The notes beneath the pieces are model-generated. The model was given only the letters and a program-made list of their open reading frames with translations. It was not told the origin of the DNA and ran no database searches. The position numbers were made by a program, and so were the translations under genes. A stretch of DNA of 64,000 nt from Pseudomonas sp. MIACH (lineage in GTDB: Bacteria > Pseudomonadota > Gammaproteobacteria > Pseudomonadales > Pseudomonadaceae). This document shows, one piece after another, positions 1 to 8,468 of the stretch (position 1 is the first letter of the stretch; each line of letters opens with the position of its first letter). Location of the stretch: assembly GCF_001269925.1 (NCBI RefSeq), contig NZ_LHVO01000060.1, positions 1 through 64,000 on the forward strand, given 5' to 3'.

Positions 1-46
1 CCAAAACATAGGCCCGGACCTGCCTGGCACACTTGCAGCGCTCTTA

Positions 47-160
47 TTGGGGCTGCTGCGCAGCCCAACGCGGGACAAGCCCGCTCGCCACAACAGCCCT
101 ATCTGCCGGGCGTTCAGCGTTGAGCCGAAGTTGTGCAGATACCTATGCTGAGATGGCGGC
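47..160. repeat. REP-containing intergenic repeat, copy 1
   Basis: This 114-base block matches 23526-23639 without gaps, with about 11 mismatches by eye (roughly 90% identity). Its first part, 49-91, is a REP-like unit that can fold around the GGGCTGCTGCGCAGCCC palindrome. It sits just downstream of the 3' end of the GMC oxidoreductase gene, the usual place for Pseudomonas REP elements. The remaining bases 1-46 and 161-174 show no gene. Confidence 0.75.
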
Positions 161-174
161 GGCCCTTTGAAGGC

Positions 175-2385
175 TCACACGGTACCGAACCCCACCTGCA
201 CCGTCAGCGCCCCCTGGTTATCCCCCAAACCAATGCCATAGCGCCCCTCCAGATCATCGTTGATGCACAGTTGCAGCTCGCCGGTCTGTCCCGCCGGAAT
301 TTGCGCCAGGTCACCCACCAGAAACGGTGTCCCGCTGCTGCTCACACGGCCAATCAGCGCCCCCTCATTCGCCCCCGGCAAGGTGTAGCCTGCCTTGGCG
401 ATCAACCCTGGGCTGCCATTACCATCGACCATGCCGCCCACCGGGCTGGCCAGCCACTGACCGCTGACATAACGCACCAGGCGCGGGCTCGGGCCGCTGA
501 TCTGCACGCCGGTGCCTTGCCATGGCTGGTTGGCCTGCACCTGTAGCGTCGCGGCTTTAAGCTCGTTGCACAGGGTGTCGCCGGCCTGGATCGACAGCGC
601 GGCGATGGTCAGGCTCGGGTTGGAGGTGCCGGTGGTGGGGAACACGCCATCGCCCACCAGGAACAGATTCTTGTGGTCCCAACTGCGTTGGGTCTTGTCC
701 ACCACCGAGGTCTTCGGGTCGTCCCCCATGCGGTAGGTGCCCATCAAATGCCCGGCACCCTGGAACGAATAGGATTGCCCTTGGTAGGTGAACACCCCAG
801 GCGGGATGTCGGCAGTCAGTTCGGTGGCCCCGAGCAGTTCGGTGATGATATGGCTGGCCAGGATCTGCGCCTGTTTGAAGCCCTCCTTGGTGTAGTCGGA
901 CAGGTCGTAGTGGATTTCCGGGCGGGGTATGCCCAGGCGGTCCTTGTACTGGCTGGACGGCACGATGTAGCAGTTGGCGTTATTGGGATCTTCCTCCACT
1001 TGCTCCACCAGGAAACCTATCCGAAATTGCCGCGTGAGCAGGTTGTTCAGCTGTTGCACCAGCGCCGTGCCGAACAGCACCTGGGGCGCGCCCGGGGCGT
1101 TTGGCAGCGGGTTGGTCTTGCTCACGTTGGTGCCATCAATCAGGTCGGCGACGGTGGTGTAGGGATCGCCGATCGGCCAGTTGAAGCCCTCGTTGCCGAT
1201 CTCGATCCGCCAGGCCGCGCGCTGGCTGCGGAACGCGCCGTCGCGCAGGCTTTCGATGCCGGAGGTGGACACCGGGCCGCGATACGGGAACACCGTCTTG
1301 CCTTCGGGCATCAGGCCCCAGGCCAGGTAGATCGGATGGTCCGCCAGGCTGCGCCCGACTTGGCCGCTGCTGTTGGCCACGCCGTTGGGCCAGGCGCTGC
1401 TGGTGGAGTTGAGCAGCAACTTGGGCGTCTCGATGGCATGGGCGGCGATCACGTAACGTTGCCCCACGGCAACGCCGGTGCCGGTCGGTGGTCCATCGCC
1501 GAGCTGATACTGGATGAACTCGATACCGCTGATGCTGTTGTCCGCCGCCACAGTGACCTTGCTCGCCACGGTCTTGTACAGCACCCGCACATTGCCGGTG
1601 TTGAGCGCGTTGTTCATGGTCACCGTGGCATCGTACTTGGCCTGGATCGGGCAGATCGGCGTGCAGTTGGTGTTACCCGCGCACACTCGTCGCCCGGCAT
1701 ACGGTTGCGAGTTGCGTCCGGCCGGCGTCGGGCTGACCACCAGGGGCAGGCCCTGGAACGCCTGGCCCTGCACCGCGCTGACGAAGCTGCCATCGACCAG
1801 CGACAGCGGGATGCTGGTCATCGGGTATTCGTAGTTGGCCGGGAAGGTAATGCCCAGGTACGCCTGGTCGGCCACGTTCGCCGCCACTCCGATTTCCGCC
1901 TCGGCACGGCAATACGCGCTTTGCAGGTCGTTGTAGCTGATCGGCCAGTCCACCCCCACGCCATACAGCGTCTTCATCTTGAAGTCATTCGGCAACATAC
2001 GCAGGCAGGTGGCGACCCAATGCCAGGTGGTGCCGCCGCCCACGCGCTCATAGGTACTGGTGAACGGCAGCGGGCCTTTTTGCACCAGGTAGCTGATATC
2101 GGGGTTGTTCCAGCCGTTGATCAGGTCGGCGATGGTCGCGCGCGGTGCGTTCTGTTCAGCCGGGCTGCGCGCCGGGCTCAGGGTGCTCACCGGCGGGTAG
2201 GGCGATTCGGGCGTCTTCAGTGTGGCGGTGTAGAAACGCTCCAGGTACTGGTTGCGATTGGGCGGGATCTCCGGGCCGGACTCCAGCACCAGCACTTGCA
2301 CCCCGGCCAGGCCCAGTTGATAGGCAATGATGCTGCCTGCAAGGCCCGCACCGACAATCACCACATCTGCTTGTTCGCTACTCAT
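175..2385 (-). CDS. GMC-family FAD oxidoreductase with C-terminal LecA-like domain
   Basis: Predicted 736-residue flavoprotein dehydrogenase of the glucose-methanol-choline family, which oxidises alcohol or sugar hydroxyls. The N-terminus has an FAD Rossmann motif (VVIVGAGLAGS, about residues 8-19). The C-terminal GMC block has HLMGTYRMG (candidate catalytic His about 546) and a late TGTSNPS segment (Asn about 589) that could complete the His/Asn pair. About 124 residues remain after the GMC fold (about 613-736). They contain GALIGRV, a PFLVG strand, a CINDD turn and a DNQGALTVQV strand, a pattern like the calcium-dependent galactophilic lectin LecA/PA-IL. The start chosen is the ATG that overlaps the stop of the upstream gene by four bases, since longer reading would run antisense into that gene. 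It is the last gene of a three-gene unit with a small partner protein and a c-type cytochrome, suggesting electron transfer to the respiratory chain. No signal peptide is visible, so export may depend on the partners. Substrate unknown. Confidence 0.85.
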   Translation of the reverse strand: MSSEQADVVIVGAGLAGSIIAYQLGLAGVQVLVLESGPEIPPNRNQYLERFYTATLKTPESPYPPVSTLSPARSPAEQNAPRATIADLINGWNNPDISYLVQKGPLPFTSTYERVGGGTTWHWVATCLRMLPNDFKMKTLYGVGVDWPISYNDLQSAYCRAEAEIGVAANVADQAYLGITFPANYEYPMTSIPLSLVDGSFVSAVQGQAFQGLPLVVSPTPAGRNSQPYAGRRVCAGNTNCTPICPIQAKYDATVTMNNALNTGNVRVLYKTVASKVTVAADNSISGIEFIQYQLGDGPPTGTGVAVGQRYVIAAHAIETPKLLLNSTSSAWPNGVANSSGQVGRSLADHPIYLAWGLMPEGKTVFPYRGPVSTSGIESLRDGAFRSQRAAWRIEIGNEGFNWPIGDPYTTVADLIDGTNVSKTNPLPNAPGAPQVLFGTALVQQLNNLLTRQFRIGFLVEQVEEDPNNANCYIVPSSQYKDRLGIPRPEIHYDLSDYTKEGFKQAQILASHIITELLGATELTADIPPGVFTYQGQSYSFQGAGHLMGTYRMGDDPKTSVVDKTQRSWDHKNLFLVGDGVFPTTGTSNPSLTIAALSIQAGDTLCNELKAATLQVQANQPWQGTGVQISGPSPRLVRYVSGQWLASPVGGMVDGNGSPGLIAKAGYTLPGANEGALIGRVSSSGTPFLVGDLAQIPAGQTGELQLCINDDLEGRYGIGLGDNQGALTVQVGFGTV

Positions 2386-2894
2386 GACGACGCTCCTGGC
2401 TGAGTGCTGGCGGTGACCCCGGTGAAGTCTTCCAGGCTGGGCGGCGGGCTGTTCCAGTAGCCAAAGAAGAACTCGCTGTAGCCCATGGGGTGGGCCTGGG
2501 CGATACTCCACGCCCAGCTCTGGGTGTAGGCCTCGTCACTGACCACGGTTTGCTCGCCGACCGGAAATGCACCCTGGGTATACGGCTGGTACCACACGCC
2601 CAGCAGCCAGAGCTTCATGATCGCGCGTGCCACCTGGGCGGTTTGCGTCGGTGCCGGTTGGCCGTTCTGCATCAGGATCGCTGTGCCGATTTGCTGCGGT
2701 GTCGCCTGCTCGGCCGCCAGCGTGGCGTATTGCGCGAGCAGGGCGCTGAGCACGCTTTGGCCGACACGCGGACCGATGAACGCGAGAAAGGTCGTGGGCA
2801 GGCCGATGGGGTCCACCGACGGCGCCAGCAGTTCCTGATTGATGCCGGTGAGCACCACGCTCAGGCCGGTGAAATTGTCCAGGTCGGTACTCAT
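2382..2894 (-). CDS. Small partner subunit of the GMC dehydrogenase (FAD-SLDH-like, tentative)
   Basis: 170-residue protein of unknown fold, translationally coupled by ATGA overlaps on both sides: 4 bases with the cytochrome gene upstream and 4 with the GMC gene downstream. Position and size match the small subunits of three-component membrane dehydrogenases (gluconate or sorbitol dehydrogenase type, including the FAD-SLDH small-subunit family of about 170-185 residues). The C-terminal half is rich in aromatic residues (WLLGVWYQPY, FFFGYW). Unlike many family members I see no obvious Tat signal. The start is the ATG overlapping the cytochrome stop; a longer frame to 3014 would be antisense-free but has no coupling logic. 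Family assignment is inference from context; the sequence itself shows no catalytic motif. Confidence 0.7.
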   Translation of the reverse strand: MSTDLDNFTGLSVVLTGINQELLAPSVDPIGLPTTFLAFIGPRVGQSVLSALLAQYATLAAEQATPQQIGTAILMQNGQPAPTQTAQVARAIMKLWLLGVWYQPYTQGAFPVGEQTVVSDEAYTQSWAWSIAQAHPMGYSEFFFGYWNSPPPSLEDFTGVTASTQPGASS

Positions 2895-4258
2895 GGCTGA
2901 CTCCTTGTCACACCGGTGGATTGGGCGCGCTCGAGCAGGTAGGTGAAGTCCGCGAAGCTGGTGCGCGGCGACTGGGTCACGTGGGTGGCGGCATTGCCGT
3001 GACAGGCAATGCAACTGGACGACGCCTGGGGCACGGTGCCCTGGATATAGGTCTCCAGCGTGGCATTGGCGAGGAACGACGGTGCCGGGTTACCCAAAGG
3101 CTTGGTTGCGGAGATCTGGCACGGCGGTTGGCCGCTGAGTGTCGGCCACTGGGTGCTGATCAACTGGTAGTTGGCCCATACGCTGTCGGGGTTAACCGTG
3201 CGCAGCAGGGTCTGGTAGGTGGTGTTGAGGGCCTTGGTTTCATTGGTCAACGGTATCTCGCGCACGATCTGCGAGGGCGTGGCCTTCACCGCCGGGTTCC
3301 ACGGCCTGGGCGGCGGCTGATTGACCTCGGCCTGGCTGCTGGCGTTGTAGAACAGGTACGGGCCTTTGCGCTCGGCGGGCGGCGTGGTTTTTTCCGGCAC
3401 ATTGTCGACGTGCTCAAAGGTCGACCACACCCACTGCGGCGCGCTGGTGGTCTTGTGCACGATATGCAGGCCCACCAGCCCGACCGGCTCGGCCACGCAG
3501 GACTCGGCCACCACCGGCCCTTTGCTCGGGTCGCTGTTGCCTGGCGTATACACCAGCGCGTCAACGCTATGGAAGCTGCCGGGCTTGTCGTTGCCGTCCA
3601 GCACTTTCCATGATGCCTTGACCATCAGCGAGCCCACCTCACTGGTGTTCGGGTTACCGCAACTGAACGCCACTGCATTGGTCGGGCTGGCGGCAAAAAA
3701 CGCCTGTTGGCCCTGGATGCTGTAGAGACCGTTGTTGACGATGCCGTCGAACATCGATTGGTTGACCACGATTTCATTGCGCGTGTACACGCCGCTCTGG
3801 TCCACCAGTGGGCCGCTTTCAAACGGCTGGATAAACTCGTCGAGCACATCCGGAACCTTGCCCATCTGTTGCAGCAAGCGCCCGGAGCCCTTGCCTTCAC
3901 AGGCTTTCGGTACGCTGGCGGGGGCGTGAAAAGGCAGCGGCTTCTGCCCTTGGGCCAGGAATATCTGATAGCTCTCCTTATAGCTTTCCCACACGGTGGC
4001 CGCGTCCTGCTGGCCGATCTGCACACCGCTATTGGGTTGACCCGTATCCAGGGCCGGCCAGTTCAACGCAATGAACGTCTGCCACGACATTTCATCGAAG
4101 TTGGCTTGCAGGCTGTCGAGAGAGAAGGGCGGGGTCGCCGTGACATCGAAGGGTATTTGCGTAGACAACGTGGGGGCCGCGACGACCAGGGGGCTCAGCA
4201 ACGCGCCAAACAGCGCACAGCCGAACCCGGGCCGGGGGCGATGGGTTTCCATTCTCAT
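2891..4258 (-). CDS. Exported c-type cytochrome family protein (single CxxCH)
   Basis: 455-residue protein with an N-terminal signal peptide (basic start, hydrophobic stretch about residues 12-27 ending in VVAAP). One haem c attachment motif, CIACH, lies near the C-terminus at about 416-420. The long region between is not a recognisable multi-haem cytochrome. This contrasts with the classical tri-haem subunit of gluconate or alcohol dehydrogenases. AGGAG lies six bases upstream of the ATG at 4258 and supports the start. It is the first gene of the cytochrome, small-subunit and GMC unit, so the likely role is accepting electrons from the flavoprotein in the periplasm. Haem attachment is supported by the motif; the partnership is inferred from overlap. 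Confidence 0.75.
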   Translation of the reverse strand: MRMETHRPRPGFGCALFGALLSPLVVAAPTLSTQIPFDVTATPPFSLDSLQANFDEMSWQTFIALNWPALDTGQPNSGVQIGQQDAATVWESYKESYQIFLAQGQKPLPFHAPASVPKACEGKGSGRLLQQMGKVPDVLDEFIQPFESGPLVDQSGVYTRNEIVVNQSMFDGIVNNGLYSIQGQQAFFAASPTNAVAFSCGNPNTSEVGSLMVKASWKVLDGNDKPGSFHSVDALVYTPGNSDPSKGPVVAESCVAEPVGLVGLHIVHKTTSAPQWVWSTFEHVDNVPEKTTPPAERKGPYLFYNASSQAEVNQPPPRPWNPAVKATPSQIVREIPLTNETKALNTTYQTLLRTVNPDSVWANYQLISTQWPTLSGQPPCQISATKPLGNPAPSFLANATLETYIQGTVPQASSSCIACHGNAATHVTQSPRTSFADFTYLLERAQSTGVTRSQP

Positions 4259-4520
4259 CGGTATCTCCTAGGCATCAGGCGCCAGGAGACAGTGGGTCCG
4301 TCATGGACTCTTAAATGCGCCTCCTGGCACGGGCTAGAGCGTAGATAAGGTTGGCGACGCAGGTGTATGGGCGGCTAGATTTGTTCGTAATAAAAATAAT
4401 CGCCAAGCACGCTGTGGAGCAGACGCTCGACTTTCTGTAAACATTTTGACCTCGCTACTATCCAAGCCTTAAGCGCTGGTGGCAGTATGAAATCACTTTC
4501 AAGGGAAGGAATTTCAGCAC

Positions 4521-6533
4521 GTGGTACCCACCAACTTCACCCGTGACCAATTCGCATGCCTGAGCGAATGGCACGAAAAGGTATTCGACAAGACCGATAC
4601 CACCCATCGCGACGCTTACAGCCAACTGCGCAACGCCTATGACATCACCAAGCGGTGGGCTGAGACTTTACAGGAACGTCTCTTCCCCCAAGGCTCCACT
4701 AAAACCATTCGCCGACCCATAGACCAGTGGAACAGAAAGTTCGTGGCCTACAACTGGTCGCGTATCTATCCGTACGCGGATGCTCCCCTGGAACTGGCCT
4801 ACACCGTAGGCATCGACGCCGTTGACGGTTTCTTCGTCAAGATCGATCTGGTCGACGCCAAACTCGACGATGCCTCCCTGCGCAGGCGCTACGACGAAAT
4901 CCGTGGGCCTTACCACGACTCGCCGATTGTTGCGCTCATGTCGGCCGAAGAAGGCCTGGCGATAGGCCTCTCGGGAATCATCGAGTGGAGCGCACACGCC
5001 ATCAACCATTTCCCAATCGGGTACAACCAAGTGGCCGAACAACTGGGTTTGATTACAACGCCGAACGCGGCGCAACTGTTGCAACATTTTCAGTGCTGCA
5101 AGGATTTCAGAGAACGGCAGCCAAAGTGGAGCAGCGAAATGACGCAGTTGTTTGTGCGTCTTGCCATCGCAGTTCATGGGTTGGGTTTTGACTGGTGGGC
5201 CACGAAAGCCACCAACACGCAGTTGGTATTCGGCGGGAAAGAAAAAAGCGCCATTCGGGGATCGACGATGGGTGCATTGTTTGTGCGCTTTGATTGTGTC
5301 GAAGTCCGATGGTTGGCGTTTGACGGCCTGGATGCCGTGCCGCTGAACCAGAAGTTGAGCCCTGAACTGGTGGCATTGGTTGAAGCGGCCAATGCGCAGA
5401 AACAGGGCGTTTCGGCAAAACGAGGCCAGCGTTCCAGCCGCATTGGCTATTGGCCGGATCAGTACGGCATCGAAGAGGTTGTCGACATGGAAGAGGACGT
5501 ATTGCTGGGTGGCGGTGCGCTGTCTGAGGCCAATATCATCACCCGCAATCAAATCTACTTCGGCCCGCCCGGCACGGGCAAAACCTGGACCTTGCAACGT
5601 CTGCTCGAGGTCGACTACCCCTCGCAACGCTTCGAATTCGTCACCTTCCACCAGTCATACGGCTACGAAGAATTTGTCGAAGGGCTGCGTCCGGTGATTT
5701 TCAACAGCACCGGTGATCACGCGGGTGCGGTCACCACCGGCGACGTTCGTTATGAGATTAAGCCGGGTGCTTTCTTGCGCCTGTGCGAGCGGGCCAGGAA
5801 GGACCCTGCGCATCAGTACGCGATGGTGATCGACGAAATCAACCGAGGCAACATCAGCAAGATTTTCGGCGAACTGATCACCTTGATCGAACTCGACAAG
5901 CGTGAAGGTGAGGTCAATTCGGTGACACTGACGCTGCCCTACTCAGGCAACCCGTTCAGCGTGCCTTTGAACGTCGACGTGATCGGCACGATGAACACCG
6001 CCGACCGTTCGTTGGCGCTGGTCGATACCGCATTGCGCCGCCGCTTCGAGTTCATCGAACTGATGCCGGATCCCCGTGTATTGAAGGGTGTCACGGTGTT
6101 CAAGGGCGATCACCAGATTGACCTGGAACAGCTGTTGACCGCCCTGAACATGCGCATCGAAGCGTTGTATGACCGTGAGCACACCATCGGGCATGCCTAT
6201 TTCACGCCATTGAAAGGCGTGCCCTCGGAGCAGCGTTTCGGGGCGTTGGCCACGCTCTTCAAAACCCGGATCATCCCGCTGCTGGAGGAGTACTTTTTCG
6301 ACGATTGGCAGAAAATCAGGCTGGTATTGGGCGACAACCAAAAGAAAGCGCCTGAACTCCAGTTTGTACGCGCCGTTGAATCGAGCAGAGGTGCCACGAA
6401 CCTGTTTGGTTCGAGTGAAGAGTGGGACGAGTATGCGCTGCGGCCACGCTATACCCTGAATGCTGACACCTTCAACACACCGCAAGCGTACATCGGTATC
6501 TATTCGACGCTATCCAAGCCTGTCGCTGAATGA
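4521..6533 (+). CDS. mcrB: McrB-type AAA+ GTPase subunit of a type IV restriction system
   Basis: 670-residue protein with a C-terminal AAA+ motor. It has Walker A GPPGTGKT (about 348-355), Walker B MVIDEINRG (about 435-443), and the McrB signature GTMNTADRS (about 489-497) followed by the arginine-rich RRRFEF. In McrBC systems this subunit forms a GTP-driven hexamer that recognises modified DNA through its N-terminal domain and activates the McrC nuclease. Here the N-terminal about 340 residues do not look like the methylcytosine-binding domain of E. coli McrB or the MrcB_N domain, so the recognised DNA mark is unknown. The start is GTG with GGAAGGA-type Shine-Dalgarno bases 10-14 nt upstream. 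The stop overlaps mcrC by ATGA. No methyltransferase is adjacent, as expected for type IV. Confidence 0.9.
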   Translation: MVPTNFTRDQFACLSEWHEKVFDKTDTTHRDAYSQLRNAYDITKRWAETLQERLFPQGSTKTIRRPIDQWNRKFVAYNWSRIYPYADAPLELAYTVGIDAVDGFFVKIDLVDAKLDDASLRRRYDEIRGPYHDSPIVALMSAEEGLAIGLSGIIEWSAHAINHFPIGYNQVAEQLGLITTPNAAQLLQHFQCCKDFRERQPKWSSEMTQLFVRLAIAVHGLGFDWWATKATNTQLVFGGKEKSAIRGSTMGALFVRFDCVEVRWLAFDGLDAVPLNQKLSPELVALVEAANAQKQGVSAKRGQRSSRIGYWPDQYGIEEVVDMEEDVLLGGGALSEANIITRNQIYFGPPGTGKTWTLQRLLEVDYPSQRFEFVTFHQSYGYEEFVEGLRPVIFNSTGDHAGAVTTGDVRYEIKPGAFLRLCERARKDPAHQYAMVIDEINRGNISKIFGELITLIELDKREGEVNSVTLTLPYSGNPFSVPLNVDVIGTMNTADRSLALVDTALRRRFEFIELMPDPRVLKGVTVFKGDHQIDLEQLLTALNMRIEALYDREHTIGHAYFTPLKGVPSEQRFGALATLFKTRIIPLLEEYFFDDWQKIRLVLGDNQKKAPELQFVRAVESSRGATNLFGSSEEWDEYALRPRYTLNADTFNTPQAYIGIYSTLSKPVAE

Positions 6534-7861
6534 GTGCCGTACAGATCTTTGAGTACGGCAGGCTGGTCGAGTCTGGCGACGGGGTGAGCGCAACGGTAAT
6601 CCCCAGGCGCGTATTTGCCTGGCTGGAGGAGCAATGCCTGAAAGCCGACGAGCACGCACCTACCTGGCTCAGGCTGACCAGTCGCCGAGGGCAGCGCGTA
6701 ATCCAGGTGACCAGTTACGTGGGGGTACTGCGTGCGCCTTGCGGTTTCCAGATCGAGATCCTGCCCAAGATCGGACGCGAAACGTCAGCGTCCCTGGCGC
6801 GCCGGAAGCTGATCGAGATGCTCAAGTGCCTACGCGGTTTTCGTCACCTCAAAACGCTGAATGCCGATCTTCAGGCTGACCGAATGCCGCTACTCGAGGT
6901 GTTCCTGCAACAGTTTCTGGAGACGGTCAGGCATGTCGTCAGGAAAGGGCTGCGAAGTGATTACACCGCCCGGCAAGCCAACTTATCCAGCCTGCGCGGC
7001 AAGCTGGTGATGGCGCGTCACCTCTCGGAGAATCTGGTGCGGCGCGACCGGTTCTTTACCGAGCACGATGAGTTCACTCCGGACCGTGCTGAAAATCGCT
7101 TGATTCATGCGGCTCTGCGCAAAGCACTGGGTATGTGCAGCGCACCCGCCAATCAGCGTTTGGCGCGCGAGTTGTGTTTTGTTTTCGCTGATGTGCCCCT
7201 GCCCACCGATGTGGCGCAGGACTTCAAACGCATCCGGCTGGACCGGGGCATGGCGTACTACGAACCGGCCCTTGAGTGGACGCGACTCATCTTGCAGGGC
7301 AACAGCCCCGTACCGGGCACCGGCCAGCATCATGTGCCGTCGTTGTTGTTTCCAATGGAGGCGGTCTTTGAAGCCTATGTGGCGAAGCATCTGGCGCGCC
7401 AGTTGGAGGACGGCTTTGGCCTGAAAACCCAGGTCTGCCGCGAGCACCTGGTGGTGCACAAGGACGAGAACTGGTTCCGCCTGAAGCCCGACCTGCTGGT
7501 TCAGGAGGGTACGCAGCCGCGAATGGTGCTCGACACTAAATGGAAATTATTGGACAGCACCAAAGGCAACCGTTTCGAGAAGTACAAGCTCAGTCAGGCC
7601 GACTTCTACCAGCTCCATGCGTACGCCCACCTCTACTTGAAGGGCGCAGGGCACGCCGTACTGATCTATCCATGGACAGAGTCGTTCCGCGAACCCTTGC
7701 CCGTTTTCGATTTCAAGAGCGCCGAGGGCTTGAAACTCTGGATCCTGCCGTTTTGCCTTGAGCGCAGTAAATTGCTGCTCCCCGAGGTATCCCCCCTGGG
7801 GAGGTTTATCAGCACTGAGGGGGCTCAGGCTGGCTCTGCATCCGCCTCAACCCGAATATAA
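6530..7861 (+). CDS. mcrC: McrC-type nuclease subunit of the McrBC system
   Basis: 443-residue protein, the usual size for the McrBC endonuclease subunit. The PD-(D/E)xK site is visible: KPDLL (Asp about 321) and, 14 residues later, VLDTKWK (Asp about 335, Lys about 337). The N-terminal two thirds contain the helical and beta region typical of McrC, including an FTPDRAENRLIHAALRK-like stretch at about 183-199. Expression is coupled to mcrB by a four-base overlap. The 3' end overlaps the convergent hydroxylase gene by 37 bases (7825-7861). It is expected to cut DNA between two modified sites after stimulation by McrB. No truncation is seen, so the pair looks functional. Confidence 0.9.
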   Translation: MSAVQIFEYGRLVESGDGVSATVIPRRVFAWLEEQCLKADEHAPTWLRLTSRRGQRVIQVTSYVGVLRAPCGFQIEILPKIGRETSASLARRKLIEMLKCLRGFRHLKTLNADLQADRMPLLEVFLQQFLETVRHVVRKGLRSDYTARQANLSSLRGKLVMARHLSENLVRRDRFFTEHDEFTPDRAENRLIHAALRKALGMCSAPANQRLARELCFVFADVPLPTDVAQDFKRIRLDRGMAYYEPALEWTRLILQGNSPVPGTGQHHVPSLLFPMEAVFEAYVAKHLARQLEDGFGLKTQVCREHLVVHKDENWFRLKPDLLVQEGTQPRMVLDTKWKLLDSTKGNRFEKYKLSQADFYQLHAYAHLYLKGAGHAVLIYPWTESFREPLPVFDFKSAEGLKLWILPFCLERSKLLLPEVSPLGRFISTEGAQAGSASASTRI

Positions 7862-8352
7862 GTGCGAAACACATGGTCCCACAGCGGCGAAGAAACCCCG
7901 AAGTTCTTCTCGATGCCTTTGCGGTGATGCAGATCGTGATTGGCCACCAGCCCCGGAATAAAAGCGTAGGCCCAATGCTGCGGGCGGTGCATCACGTAGT
8001 GCAGCGAGATGTAGACGAAATAGCCGGCTACGGCGCCGATAAAGGCCGAGGTGAGGCCGGTGAACCAGGCGAGCAGCAACAGCAGGGCAAAGGTCGAGCT
8101 GGTTTTCCAGCTGGACACGCCGATGTAGGCCAGCACGTCGATATGGTGGGTCCAATGCTCGCGGCGATACAGCGAGTGGAACAGGAAACGGTGCGCCGAA
8201 TACTCCACCAACGTCCAGGCCAGCAAGCCTGCAAGGGCGAGGGCCAGGTCAAACGGTGCGAGGTAAAGGGCCAGGACGACGAACAGCGGAACGGTAAAAA
8301 AATCGAGGTAATAAGCGACTGACGACATCAGCCATTTATTGGAAGCAGCCAT
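7825..8352 (-). CDS. Membrane fatty acid hydroxylase / sterol desaturase family protein
   Basis: 175-residue integral membrane di-iron protein. It has the histidine boxes of the fatty-acid-hydroxylase superfamily: HRFLFH (about 54-59), HWTHH (about 66-70), a HYVMHRPQH box, and a C-terminal HDLHH. Four hydrophobic segments separate them. The protein is short for the family, close to small bacterial carotenoid- or lipid-hydroxylase-like members. The start is chosen at MAASNKWL; a longer frame to 8421 is possible because no strong ribosome site marks either. Its 3' end is tail-to-tail with mcrC and overlaps it by 37 bases, so the two transcripts are antisense to each other there. Substrate unknown. 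Confidence 0.8.
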   Translation of the reverse strand: MAASNKWLMSSVAYYLDFFTVPLFVVLALYLAPFDLALALAGLLAWTLVEYSAHRFLFHSLYRREHWTHHIDVLAYIGVSSWKTSSTFALLLLLAWFTGLTSAFIGAVAGYFVYISLHYVMHRPQHWAYAFIPGLVANHDLHHRKGIEKNFGVSSPLWDHVFRTYIRVEADAEPA

Positions 8353-8468
8353 GTGCGGAATATCCCTGTAGTGCTCAATGGATGGGCGCGCGATTTTCAG
8401 CTGTTGCGCTGTTACACACAACTGTTCACAGCGGGTACAGGTGGCAGGATGAGTGTTGCGTCACATCG

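Noticed and set aside
673..2403. A 576-codon open frame on the plus strand
   Set aside because: It is antisense to the GMC gene, has no family motifs and a composition rich in Arg, His and Gly, typical of the reverse frame of a high-GC gene.
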